Shown: piece by piece, positions 17,306 through 26,300 of the stretch
How the letters are laid out: each line of letters starts with the position of its first letter
How positions within the stretch are numbered: the stretch's first letter is position 1
Assembly: GCF_900130075.1 (NCBI RefSeq)
Contig: NZ_LT671418.1
Span: 3,472,001-3,536,000 of the forward strand
Length of the DNA: 64,000 bases
Source: Herminiimonas arsenitoxidans
Lineage (GTDB): Bacteria > Pseudomonadota > Gammaproteobacteria > Burkholderiales > Burkholderiaceae_D
Direction: 5' to 3'
The notes under the pieces: model-generated
The model's input: the letters and a program-made list of their open reading frames with translations, nothing else
Databases searched by the model: none
Told to the model about the DNA's origin: nothing
Translations under genes and position numbers: made by a program

Positions 17306-18340
17306 ATGCCTTTTTCTACCAGTACGCAAGCCCCCATCACATTCAAGAACGATGTCTATCGTGCGCTGTGCCGTGTTGCCGTCGGTGCTGTGCTGCTCAT
17401 TGCTGCCAGTGCATCTTTCGCCGCGAGCAAGATCAATGTCGGCACAGTGGTATGGATAGGCTACGGCCCTTTCTATGTCGCAGAGTCGCTCAATCTGTAC
17501 AAAAAATACGGCCTCGACGTCAAGCTGAACGTCTTCAGTGATCCGGCATTGATTCCTGCCGCGCTGGCCAGCGGTTCGGTGCAAGGTGCGATGCTGACGT
17601 ATGACCAGGTGATCGGCCAGGTCGCGCTGGGCATGCAGCAGCGTGTGGTGATGCCTATCGATTATTCAAACGGCGGCGATGCAATTGTTGCGGCCAACAG
17701 CATTACTAAAGTTAGTGATTTCAAAGGCAAGAAAATCGGCTTCAATCCATTGTCACCATCTGATTTTTTGCTGTCGTATGCGTTGAAAAAAAATGGCATG
17801 ACCGACAAGGACATCACCTCAGTTGCCATGACACCGGAATCGGTGCCGGCAGCCATGGCCTCGGGACAGATGCCGGTCGGCGTCACTTATGAACCTAGCC
17901 TGTCGCAGATCGTCAGCCAGGGCGGTGGCAAGAAATTCCACGTCGTGTATTCGTCGAAAGATGCACCTGGCCTGATCGCCGACGTGCTGGTGTTCAACGA
18001 CAAGTACATCAAGTCCAATCCGAAAGAAATCAAAGGCATTATCCAGTCCTATCTCGATGGGCTCGCTTACATGAAAGCCAAGCCAGATGAAGCTGCCAAG
18101 ATCATTGGCAAGTTCATGGGTATCTCGGCCAAGGAAGTGAAGGAACAACTGTCCGGCGTCTACAACATTCCATTGGCTGAAATGCCGAAGGCTTATGTGA
18201 AGTCAAGCGAGACCACGTCCTACTACGCCAGCGGCGACATCATCAGCAGCATTCTGAAAGCGAAGGGTCAGATCAAGACCATTCCGCCGACCGAATCGAC
18301 CATCGATGCACAGTTCGTCACCGAATTGCAGAAGAAGTAA
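17306..18340 (+). CDS. ABC transporter substrate-binding protein (NitT/TauT/SsuA type), guanidine operon 2
   Basis: A 344-residue periplasmic binding protein. A long signal peptide (residues 1-40, hydrophobic run VAVGAVLLIAASASFAA) precedes INVGTVVWIGYGPFYVAESL, the family's typical first strand. The start at 17306 has CAGGAG eight bases before it; the longer in-frame reading would run through the riboswitch. Operon 1 has a permease and ATPase of the same family but no binding protein, so this is the likely partner. The ligand is probably guanidine or a guanidino compound, by context. A gap of 100 bases with no clear terminator separates it from the next gene. Confidence 0.88.
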   Translation: MPFSTSTQAPITFKNDVYRALCRVAVGAVLLIAASASFAASKINVGTVVWIGYGPFYVAESLNLYKKYGLDVKLNVFSDPALIPAALASGSVQGAMLTYDQVIGQVALGMQQRVVMPIDYSNGGDAIVAANSITKVSDFKGKKIGFNPLSPSDFLLSYALKKNGMTDKDITSVAMTPESVPAAMASGQMPVGVTYEPSLSQIVSQGGGKKFHVVYSSKDAPGLIADVLVFNDKYIKSNPKEIKGIIQSYLDGLAYMKAKPDEAAKIIGKFMGISAKEVKEQLSGVYNIPLAEMPKAYVKSSETTSYYASGDIISSILKAKGQIKTIPPTESTIDAQFVTELQKK

Positions 18341-18440
18341 TGAGAGCGGCCGGGTCGGCCTATGCGTGACATTCCATCGCTTTGCAGATGGATGTCAGAC
18401 GCGGACCGATCTCGGCCTGTCTTGATATAGAGAGGTAACA

Positions 18441-19457
18441 ATGATTGCGCAATACTATCGATATCCAGATGGCACCTTGCCGAACACGGCAGCGATGGCA
18501 TTTACATTGCTGGGTTATCCATTGGGTATAGCTTTGCTGGTACAGCCGTTCTGGCTGGCCAAGGCGGCCGGCTTTTTGCTGGTGACGCTGACGCTGATCT
18601 GGTCTGCCTACTTCATCCATGAATACGCGCATCAGGCGATTTTCAAGACGCCTGAAGCAAACGCGCGTTGGGGCACGGTCATGACGTGGATCAATGGCAG
18701 CTGCTATGCGAAGTTTGCCGATTTGCGCCGCAAGCACATGCGACATCACGTCGAACGCGCCGATGTTATTACCTTCCATGTGCAGGGTTTTCTGAACAAC
18801 GGACCGGCCTGGCTGCGCAAGTTGGTGCTGGTGCTGGAATGGGCGTATATCCCTGCGGTTGAATTCATCATGCACGCCTATGTGATGGCGCTGCCCTTCA
18901 TCAAGCCGAGTGCAGATAAATCGCGCACCCGCATCATCGCCATTTTTATCGTACGCACTGTTGCGTTTGCGGCACTGGCCTGGTATTCGTTGTCGGCGCT
19001 GGTGCTGTATGCGATTGCGTATGTCGTGTTCATTACCGTGCTGCGTTTTGCCGATTGCTTTCAGCATACATACGATGCGTATCCGATACTCGACGAGTCG
19101 CCGATACCGAACGACAAGGTGCGCGATCGTGCTTACGAGCAAGCCAATACCTACAGCAATGTGGTTGGCATCGACAGCAAATGGCTGAACATGCTGTGGC
19201 TCAATTTTGGCTTTCACAACGCGCATCACGCACGGCCCACGATCCCGTGGTACCGACTGCCTGCCTTCCATCGCGAACTGTACGATGCAGCTAACAGCCA
19301 GGTGATCCCGGTACGCATACTGCTGAAAAGTTTCCACATCAATCGCGTCAAGCGCGTGCTGTCCGCAGATTACGGACAGGTGTTGCCACCGGACGTCAAT
19401 GGTCGCGCCGATGGTTTTCTTGGTGCAGTTGGCGTGTCGTTTCTAACTGCCATTTGA
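18441..19457 (+). CDS. Fatty-acid-desaturase-superfamily (diiron, membrane) oxygenase
   Basis: A 338-residue membrane protein with the three histidine boxes of the desaturase/hydroxylase superfamily: HEYAH (residue ~56), HMRHH (~97) and HNAHH (~257), and about four membrane helices. The boxes bind two irons that activate oxygen. The family includes lipid desaturases but also alkane, sterol and N-alkyl hydroxylases. Being inside a guanidine-riboswitch operon with two dehydrogenases and two C-N hydrolases, it is more likely to hydroxylate a small alkyl or cyclic guanidino substrate than a fatty acid; that is inference. Good ribosome site (AGAGAGG). Confidence 0.85.
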   Translation: MIAQYYRYPDGTLPNTAAMAFTLLGYPLGIALLVQPFWLAKAAGFLLVTLTLIWSAYFIHEYAHQAIFKTPEANARWGTVMTWINGSCYAKFADLRRKHMRHHVERADVITFHVQGFLNNGPAWLRKLVLVLEWAYIPAVEFIMHAYVMALPFIKPSADKSRTRIIAIFIVRTVAFAALAWYSLSALVLYAIAYVVFITVLRFADCFQHTYDAYPILDESPIPNDKVRDRAYEQANTYSNVVGIDSKWLNMLWLNFGFHNAHHARPTIPWYRLPAFHRELYDAANSQVIPVRILLKSFHINRVKRVLSADYGQVLPPDVNGRADGFLGAVGVSFLTAI

Positions 19458-19470
19458 GCAAGCGCAGCAC

Positions 19471-20241
19471 ATGACGATCAACTACGGATTGACCGGCCGC
19501 TCAGTGTTGATTACCGGCGCTGCCAGCGGCATTGGTTTGGCGATTGCGCAGGCATTTGCGGCACAAGGTTGCCGCACGCTGCTGCTCGACCGTAATGCTG
19601 AAGGTCTGGCGACTGCGTTGCAGACGATGCCGAATGCCGACGTGAGCGTTTTTGCATGCGATCTTTCTTCCGATGAGGAAGTCGCTGCGCTGGCCGAACA
19701 AATTCCAAACATCGATGTGCTGGTCAACAATGCCGGCGTTGAATATCCGACGCCGCTGACTGCGGCCGTCGATGTGGCAGCCAGCTTCGCCCGACTGCTG
19801 GATAACAATGTGACCAGCATGGCGCGCCTGACCAACGCGCTGCTGCCGCACATTCCCGATGGCGGATGTGTGATCAATCAGGCGTCGATCTGGGGACGCA
19901 TAGGCGTCGCGGAGTTCTCCGCTTACGTTGCCAGCAAACATGCGGTGATCGGTCTGACGCGCTCGCTCGCGTGGGAACTCGGCGCACGCAACATACGCGT
20001 CAACGCAGTGTGTCCGGGCTGGGTATTTACCGATGCGGCAGAGCGTTCGCTGACGGCGATGGCGGCACGCGATGGCTGCGATATTGCAACAGCACGACGT
20101 ACGGTACTCGCGCAACAGGCGATCCAGCGCGAAATTCTGCCGGCCGAGATCGCGCGCAGTTTTCTTTTCCTTGCATCCGATGATGCAGCTGCCATTACCG
20201 GTCAGTCACTGGTCGTGAGTCGGGGCGAGGTGATGGCATGA
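19471..20241 (+). CDS. Short-chain dehydrogenase/reductase (SDR) 1
   Basis: A 256-residue classical SDR. Visible are the NAD(P) motif TGAASGIG (residues ~15-22), Asp at the end of beta-2 (LLLDRN, suggesting NAD preference), NNAG (~87), and the catalytic Ser/Tyr/Lys set (INQASIWG, then YVASK at ~151-155). It starts 13 bases after the desaturase-like gene and its stop overlaps the start of the second SDR by 4 bases. It probably oxidises an alcohol or hemiaminal-type product of the oxygenase; substrate unknown. Confidence 0.9.
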   Translation: MTINYGLTGRSVLITGAASGIGLAIAQAFAAQGCRTLLLDRNAEGLATALQTMPNADVSVFACDLSSDEEVAALAEQIPNIDVLVNNAGVEYPTPLTAAVDVAASFARLLDNNVTSMARLTNALLPHIPDGGCVINQASIWGRIGVAEFSAYVASKHAVIGLTRSLAWELGARNIRVNAVCPGWVFTDAAERSLTAMAARDGCDIATARRTVLAQQAIQREILPAEIARSFLFLASDDAAAITGQSLVVSRGEVMA

Positions 20242-20993
20242 TCAAGCTCGATTTGTCAGGGCAGATTGCCTGTGTCACCGGTAGCGCTACTGGTATCGGA
20301 CGTGCGTGTGCAATGGCATTGGCGGCAGCGGGAGCCAAAGTGGCATTGAATCATTTCGGCCAGCCTGCATTGTCGCTGCAGTTGGAACAGGCGATACGCG
20401 AGCAGGGTGGGTCTGCGTTTTCGTTCGATGCCGATGTCACCGATGCCGCCGCTGTAGAACAGATGTTCGAGCAGATAGAAACCACGATGGGACCATTGAA
20501 TATCTTGGTCAACAACGCCGGCATCCTGTTGCAAAAACCGTTTCTGCAAACCACCGAAGAAGAATGGGATCGTGTCATCGCTACCGATCTCAAATCGGTA
20601 TTTCTTTGCAGTCGCGCCGCGCTGTCGCGTATGGTGCCGCGCGCTGCCGGCTGTGTGATCAATGTCGCATCCGAACTGGCCTATCTGGGCCGCGATGAAT
20701 TCGGCGTGTACTGCGCAGCGAAAGCCGGTGTGATCGGATTGACCAAGTCGCTGGCGCGCGAGTTCGCACCGGCCATCCGCATCAATGCCGTTGCGCCCGG
20801 CCCGACCGATACCGCGATGTTGTCACTCGACCAGATCAGTGCGGAATGGCAAGAGAAAGAGTTGGCGATTCCGGCCGCGCGCGCGGCGCATCCGAACGAA
20901 ATTGCATCAACGGTGGTTTTCCTCGCCAGTGATCACGCACGCTTTTTCTATGGACAGACATTAAGTCCGAATGGTGGCGCGTTGATGCTGTGA
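20238..20993 (+). CDS. Short-chain dehydrogenase/reductase (SDR) 2
   Basis: A 251-residue classical SDR with TGSATGIG (residues ~12-19), NNAG (~92), the catalytic Ser (VINVASELA) and YCAAK (~156-160). Beta-2 ends in LNHFGQ rather than an Asp, so NADP is possible. It is translationally coupled to SDR 1 by an ATGA overlap. Two different SDRs in tandem suggest two successive oxidations or a dehydrogenase-reductase pair in one pathway. Substrate unknown. Confidence 0.9.
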   Translation: MIKLDLSGQIACVTGSATGIGRACAMALAAAGAKVALNHFGQPALSLQLEQAIREQGGSAFSFDADVTDAAAVEQMFEQIETTMGPLNILVNNAGILLQKPFLQTTEEEWDRVIATDLKSVFLCSRAALSRMVPRAAGCVINVASELAYLGRDEFGVYCAAKAGVIGLTKSLAREFAPAIRINAVAPGPTDTAMLSLDQISAEWQEKELAIPAARAAHPNEIASTVVFLASDHARFFYGQTLSPNGGALML

Positions 20994-21049
20994 ACACTGC
21001 ATGGTCGCAAACGCTGCTTACGTTGCAATAGCTTCTAATGGAGAGATGT

Positions 21050-21820
21050 ATGGATAATTCGAGAATGGATCATTTGACCTGGGTGACGTACGAGCAGCGC
21101 ATACAGGACCCCAACGTCATCGTGTTGCTACCGGTCGGTGCACTGGAGCAGCACGGTCCGCATTTGCCGCTGGGCACCGATGCTTTGCTGGCGAATGCCG
21201 TATCGCAGTCGGTCGCCGCGCAGATAGGTGCTATCGTCGCGCCGCCGATCAACTTCGGCTACAAGTCACAACCTAAATGCGGTGGTGGTCAGCATTTCCC
21301 CGGCACCACCAGCCTTGACGGTAGCACGCTGGCCAGCCTGACCTGCGACATCATCGCGGAATTGGCACGGCACGGTGTACGCAATGTGGCAGTGGTATCC
21401 GCTCATTATGAAAATCAGTGGTTTCTGACGGAAGGCATAGACCTCGCGCGACGTCGTGTCGGACCGAATTCACCACTGCGCGTAATGCGTCTGGAATACT
21501 GGGATTTCATCACCGAAACAACGCTGGAAAAAATTTTCCCTGAAGGCTTCCCCGGCTTTGCACTGGAACATGCGGCCGTGATCGAGACCTCGATGATGTT
21601 GCATTACTTCCCTGATCTGGTACGACTTGATCAACTGCCGGAACATCCGGCTGCCGTGTTCCCACCGTACGACATGTATCCGACCTGCACGCACTGGGTG
21701 CCGTCGTCCGGTGCCTTGTCGTCAGCCAAGGGAGCGACGGCAGAAAAAGGCGTGCTGATGATAGATGAAGTGACTACGCGCATAGCCGCAGCCTTGCGCA
21801 AGGAGTTCATCGATGGCTGA
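21050..21820 (+). CDS. Creatininase-family amidohydrolase
   Basis: A 256-residue metal-dependent amidohydrolase of the creatininase family. The metal-binding block LLPVGALEQHGPHLPLGTDA (residues ~26-45, with Glu, His and Asp ligands) and the second block SAHYENQWFL (~118-127, His and Glu) are present. Family members open cyclic amides such as creatinine or act on related C-N bonds. ATG 21050 is preferred over the ATG at 21038 because GGAGAG at 21040-21045 is correctly placed for it. It overlaps the following hydrolase gene by 8 bases. In this operon it could open a ring in a cyclic guanidine such as creatinine; the exact substrate is not readable. Confidence 0.88.
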   Translation: MDNSRMDHLTWVTYEQRIQDPNVIVLLPVGALEQHGPHLPLGTDALLANAVSQSVAAQIGAIVAPPINFGYKSQPKCGGGQHFPGTTSLDGSTLASLTCDIIAELARHGVRNVAVVSAHYENQWFLTEGIDLARRRVGPNSPLRVMRLEYWDFITETTLEKIFPEGFPGFALEHAAVIETSMMLHYFPDLVRLDQLPEHPAAVFPPYDMYPTCTHWVPSSGALSSAKGATAEKGVLMIDEVTTRIAAALRKEFIDG

Positions 21821-22478
21821 AAGAACGGCACTGATCGTGATCGACATGCAGCGCGATTTTTGCGCAGCGGGTGGTTATGCGGCGCAAGCCGGGCTGGATG
21901 TGACGCGTCTGACTTCGGTAGTGAGCAACATCAGCTTGCTGCTGGATGCGGCAAGACAGGCACAGCTTCTGGTCCTGCATACGCGCGAAGGTCATGTGCC
22001 TGATCTGTCGGATTGCCCGCCGCAAAAAATGGCCCGCAGCATACATGCAGGTGCCGCTATCGGTAGCGTCGGACCGATGGGACGTTTGCTGGTGCGCGGC
22101 GAATACGGCCACGACATCATCGATGAACTGTCGCCCTTGCCGGAAGAAACCGTGATCGATAAACCCGGTTACGGCGCTTTTTACCAAACGGCGCTGCAGG
22201 AGATATTGCAAGATCATGAAATCGATACCTTGATTTTGTGCGGCGTCACAACCGAGGTCTGCGTGCATTCGACGCTGCGTGAAGCGGTCGATCGCGGCTA
22301 CAACTGCATCGTGGTTGGTGATGCCTGTGCGGCCAGCAATCCGGCACTGCAACAGCCTGCGCTGGACATGATAGCGGTGGAGGGTGGCATCTTTGGATCG
22401 GTAGCCACGGCGGCTGCGATTGCCGCAACCATCTATCCAGTGACGAACACAACTGAGAAAACGGCATACGCAAATTAA
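21813..22478 (+). CDS. Isochorismatase-family cysteine hydrolase (amidase type)
   Basis: A 221-residue cysteine hydrolase. The catalytic triad is visible: Asp in ALIVIDMQRDF (residue ~11), Lys in VIDKPGYGAFY (~116) and Cys in LCGVTTEVCVHSTLR (~152). The family includes biuret hydrolase, guanylurea hydrolase and N-carbamoylsarcosine amidase, all of which cut urea-like or guanidine-like groups. With a creatininase homologue overlapping upstream and a guanidine riboswitch in front of the operon, a role in splitting a carbamoyl or guanyl group is likely. It is the last gene clearly belonging to operon 2. Confidence 0.88.
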   Translation: MAERTALIVIDMQRDFCAAGGYAAQAGLDVTRLTSVVSNISLLLDAARQAQLLVLHTREGHVPDLSDCPPQKMARSIHAGAAIGSVGPMGRLLVRGEYGHDIIDELSPLPEETVIDKPGYGAFYQTALQEILQDHEIDTLILCGVTTEVCVHSTLREAVDRGYNCIVVGDACAASNPALQQPALDMIAVEGGIFGSVATAAAIAATIYPVTNTTEKTAYAN

Positions 22479-22571
22479 AAAAGATTGCGCACCCAGTAGG
22501 CGTTCAAATTTAGTTGAATCACGACTTCGTGTTTTATCGCGGTTTGCATACTTTTCGAAATGGCATGAACG

Positions 22572-23375
22572 ATGAATATGATGAGCAAGATGGAAGCTAT
22601 GGATGCAGTACAGGATGTAGTACCAGCGCGTTATCGAGGCGTCTGGCGTCGCAGCTTGCTGGAAGCGCCCGGCGTTCACGATACGACGACGACAGTTTTC
22701 TGGCTGCAATGCGGACGCTGGCATGCTGATATTCGGATACCGGCAGCGCGCCCCGATTTTTCGCAGACGCGTAGTTTGGATGAGTGCAATGCGGAACAGC
22801 TGGCATGGCTGGCGCGGCAGCAGGGATTTGCCGGCATCACGGAAGTTGTCGCTACGCCGCAAGCTGAGATATGTAGCTGGCATAGACTGGTCGATTATCA
22901 ACCGCCGGCCGCAACGCCGGATGCTGGCGTGATGCGATTCGAGCCTGAGAAATTGGTTGAAACCGGCGTGCATGGCGTGTATCTGGAAGACTGGCATCAC
23001 TTGCCGGATTCTGCCGCAGCCTTTGCCGTATTGCAAAAAATGGATGCAGCATCGAATTGCACAACGCCCAAAGAATTTGTGATGATCGCCGGTGTATATG
23101 TGATGCACGTGCGCGAACGCAGCGTGGCATGGCCTGAAGGAATAGTGATGGCAGACATCGCGCAAATCGATGATGCCCAGCGCCTGCTGGATTTTGAAAT
23201 CTCATTCGGCAGACGCAACGCCAGCGGCTGGCGCATAGAACATTCGACCTTGCCGTGGTTGGAGAATAAGCAGATGGAAGTCAGTCTGCTTGCTGTAGCG
23301 GAAGACGAACTGGAAATGTCATGGAATGGTGTGTCCTCGCAGTGGAAGATACTGGAATGGGAAGCGCCGCGCTAA
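22572..23375 (+). CDS. Conserved hypothetical protein, possibly HRI1-like
   Basis: A 267-residue cytoplasmic protein without signal peptide or membrane helix. The segments YRGVWRRSLLE, WLQCGRWHADIRIPAARP and YLEDWHHLP recall a family of unknown function that includes yeast Hri1 and bacterial homologues with paired beta-barrels, but I make this link only tentatively. The start is uncertain: ATG 22572, 22590 and 22599 are all possible and none has a strong ribosome site. It lies 93 bases after the cysteine hydrolase without an obvious terminator, so it may be the distal gene of operon 2. It is convergent with the autotransporter. Confidence 0.6.
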   Translation: MNMMSKMEAMDAVQDVVPARYRGVWRRSLLEAPGVHDTTTTVFWLQCGRWHADIRIPAARPDFSQTRSLDECNAEQLAWLARQQGFAGITEVVATPQAEICSWHRLVDYQPPAATPDAGVMRFEPEKLVETGVHGVYLEDWHHLPDSAAAFAVLQKMDAASNCTTPKEFVMIAGVYVMHVRERSVAWPEGIVMADIAQIDDAQRLLDFEISFGRRNASGWRIEHSTLPWLENKQMEVSLLAVAEDELEMSWNGVSSQWKILEWEAPR

Positions 23376-23394
23376 GAGTGTGTTCGTATAGCTC

Positions 23395-26300
23395 TTACCA
23401 GCGACTGCGTATTCCCACCAACAGCGCCACATTGCTCTGTCTGCTGTTGTACTCGCCCTGAACATCAGCGAAGAGGGACAGGTTGCTGTTGCTGCCTTTG
23501 CTGATATTACTGCTGAGTCCCAAACCTGCAATCACACTATTGCGTGGCAACTTCACGCCAGAGACCAGGAAAGACGGTGCGGCCGATCCTGCAAATTGCA
23601 TCGTCATCGGCGCATTCGCATCGCCAAACTCATGTCCCCATGCCAGACGTGGTTCCAGTTTCACTTGTCCGACTTCAAACTGTGCTTTCGCACCGAACAA
23701 GGTTTTAACCGAATTGGTCGTCTGTCCTGCTACCTGCAGATTCAAGGCACCGGCACCTTGTTCAGTAAAGCCATCCGTCTTGCTACGACTTAAAGACAAA
23801 GCTGCCAACGGTTGCAACATCCAATCCTGCATCTGAATATCGTAGGTCGCTTCGCCATAGGCAGAAGCGGTATGACCATCAAAGGCAGATGTCGCTGTAC
23901 GCGTCAACGCACCGACTACGATCTGTCTTGCCATATTGCTGCTGTTAAAAGCAAAGTTCGCCGAACCATTGAAGTTCCACGGTCCCGTCTTGTAACTCGC
24001 ATAAGCAGCAATCGCCCGATCACGCGAACGACCGGTATCGTTGCTATCGAAACGCAAGCTGGATTTGCCGAAGGTACCTGCCACACCGACGATCAAACCT
24101 TCACTGACTTCCGTATCAAAACCCAGACTCAAGCCATTGCTGCGCACCGTACTAGCGACACCATTGCCATCGCTGCTGGTCGATTGATAGTTGCCGTAAC
24201 CACGTAACCAGAAACCACGACCATAACTATTCAAGGAAGTGTCGGCTGAAGCGCCCAGACCGGTGAGGCTGGAAGAAGCAGAGGAAGACTGCGATGCAGT
24301 AGGAGTAGCAGCAGAGAACAAGTCATAGACATGATCCTTGCCTGTCAACTGCACTGGTGTGCCAAAAGCATAGGCTGAAGTGCTGTTACCGCTGACTGCT
24401 GCCAGACGTGCTCGCATTTGACTGCCGACGCCAGCAGAGAAGCCAGCGCCAGCACGACTCATCGCGCTCAAGCTGGCACCGCTCATCGCGTCATAACTGG
24501 CACGCGCTTGTTCGGCTGACAGACCAGTCAAGGCAGTAATGATAGTGTTCATGTCTCCAGTGGCGGCTATGCCCAGACTCTGCAAAGAATTCGAGATGGC
24601 GATCTGATTCTGTGTGTTGGCGACGGAATTAAAACTGATGTCATTACGCGCCAGATTCAGGAAGACATTGTTGGCGTCGTAGCTCAATGTCGGTGTCAGG
24701 AAGGCGAGGTTGGACGTCACGCCATCAAAGGTGCCAGCACCGAACAGACCACTCGAAGCATTGAGTATGGTGTAGGTGGTGTTGGCCGCATAGTTGCCCG
24801 AACTGGCGCGTACATCGACTGTGCTGCCAGCGAGTATGGCGCTATCGGTGTTGACACGATCTGCATGACCGTCGGCATCGACTTGTACGCGATAGGAGGA
24901 GCCCGGCGCGAAGGCCAACACGCCATTAACAGTCAAGGTGCCGCTGGTATTGCCTGGCGCCAGCACGCCACCTGTGTTCACCTCCATACTTGCCACCGTA
25001 CCGCTACCGCTTAGCGTGCCGCCGTTGTTGACGTTGATGAACGAGTTGTTAATGGAACCGTTGACGATGAGGGTGCCGTTGTTGATGGCAGTGTCACTGA
25101 CGTACGTGTTGACGCCGGAAAGCGTCAAGGTACCAGCCCCGGTTTTCGTCAGCCAACCGCTGCCGCTGATGCCGCCAGCGTAAGTGCCGGTACCGGCCTG
25201 ATCAAACACGAGTGCAGCGTTGTTGGTGATGTTGCCTTGCAGGCTGAGACTGTCGCCTTGCAGTGTGCCGGCGTTGATGAAGGTGCCACCTGCGTAATTG
25301 TTGCTGCCGGCCAGGATCAATGTTCCTGTGCCGGTCTTGGTCAACCTTCCCGAACCATCCATATTTCCGGCATAGGTGCCGTTGCTGGCCTGGTTAAAAA
25401 TCACGTTGGCGTTGTTGGTGATGGCGCCTTGCAGACTGTTGCTATTGCCTTGCAGTGCACCTGCACTGACGGTAGTGCCGCCGGTGTAGTCGTTGGCACC
25501 AGTGAGAGTCAACGTCGCTGTGCCCACTTTGTTCAAGGACCCGTTGCCAGTAATCGTACCGCTCAGAGCAAGATCGTTGTTACCCTGCACCGTCAGCCCA
25601 CCTGTGCCCAGGGCGATAGCATTGAGCAGATTGAGACCGCCGTTACTGGCCTGTACCGTCCCTCCGTTGGAAGTGAGTGTGCCTGTACCAAAGGTGCCGT
25701 TGTAATTGAACATTGCAGTACCGCCATTCAAGGTGGTGCTGTCACTAACCAATGGACCCTGCAAGTTCCAGATGCCGGCATTGACTGTGAGCTTGTTGAA
25801 GTTGGTGTAGACGGCAGACGAGGCGATGCTTGTGCCATTGCCGTCCAGAATCAGCGTATTGTTGCCGCCGGCCCCGCCATCCACAGTGCCGGTGGCGGCG
25901 AATGTCAAACCAGCGTTACCCGTCACGGCGAGGCTGGAAGCGGTGCCGCCTGCTGCACTGATGATTGAGGTAGTCATCGCGGTAAAGGTGTTATTACCGC
26001 TGGCACCGAGAGAGACGCTGCCCATGATGATCCCGGCATTGAGGAAGCTGTTACCGTTGGTCGAAGACTCGAATGCTACTCGACCAGTGATGATACCCAT
26101 GCTCGAGTTGGTCATCTCAACGGATGATCCACCTCGAACTGCCACTACAGCGGCATCGGCAAGTTGTACGCCCTGTGCACCTGACAGCGCACTTGAAGAG
26201 ATGCTGCCATTATTGACTATCCTGGTCGTGCCGTTAGTGCCGTTGTTCACGTTCAGGGCCATGCCGTTCAGATTGGGCAGGGTCGAGCTTATCAAGCCTG

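Noticed and set aside
21807..23165. 452-codon minus-strand ORF opposite the cysteine hydrolase and the following gene
   Set aside because: It crosses two plus-strand genes and their intergenic gap, is Arg/His/Cys-rich and has no motif; a shadow of high-GC codon use.
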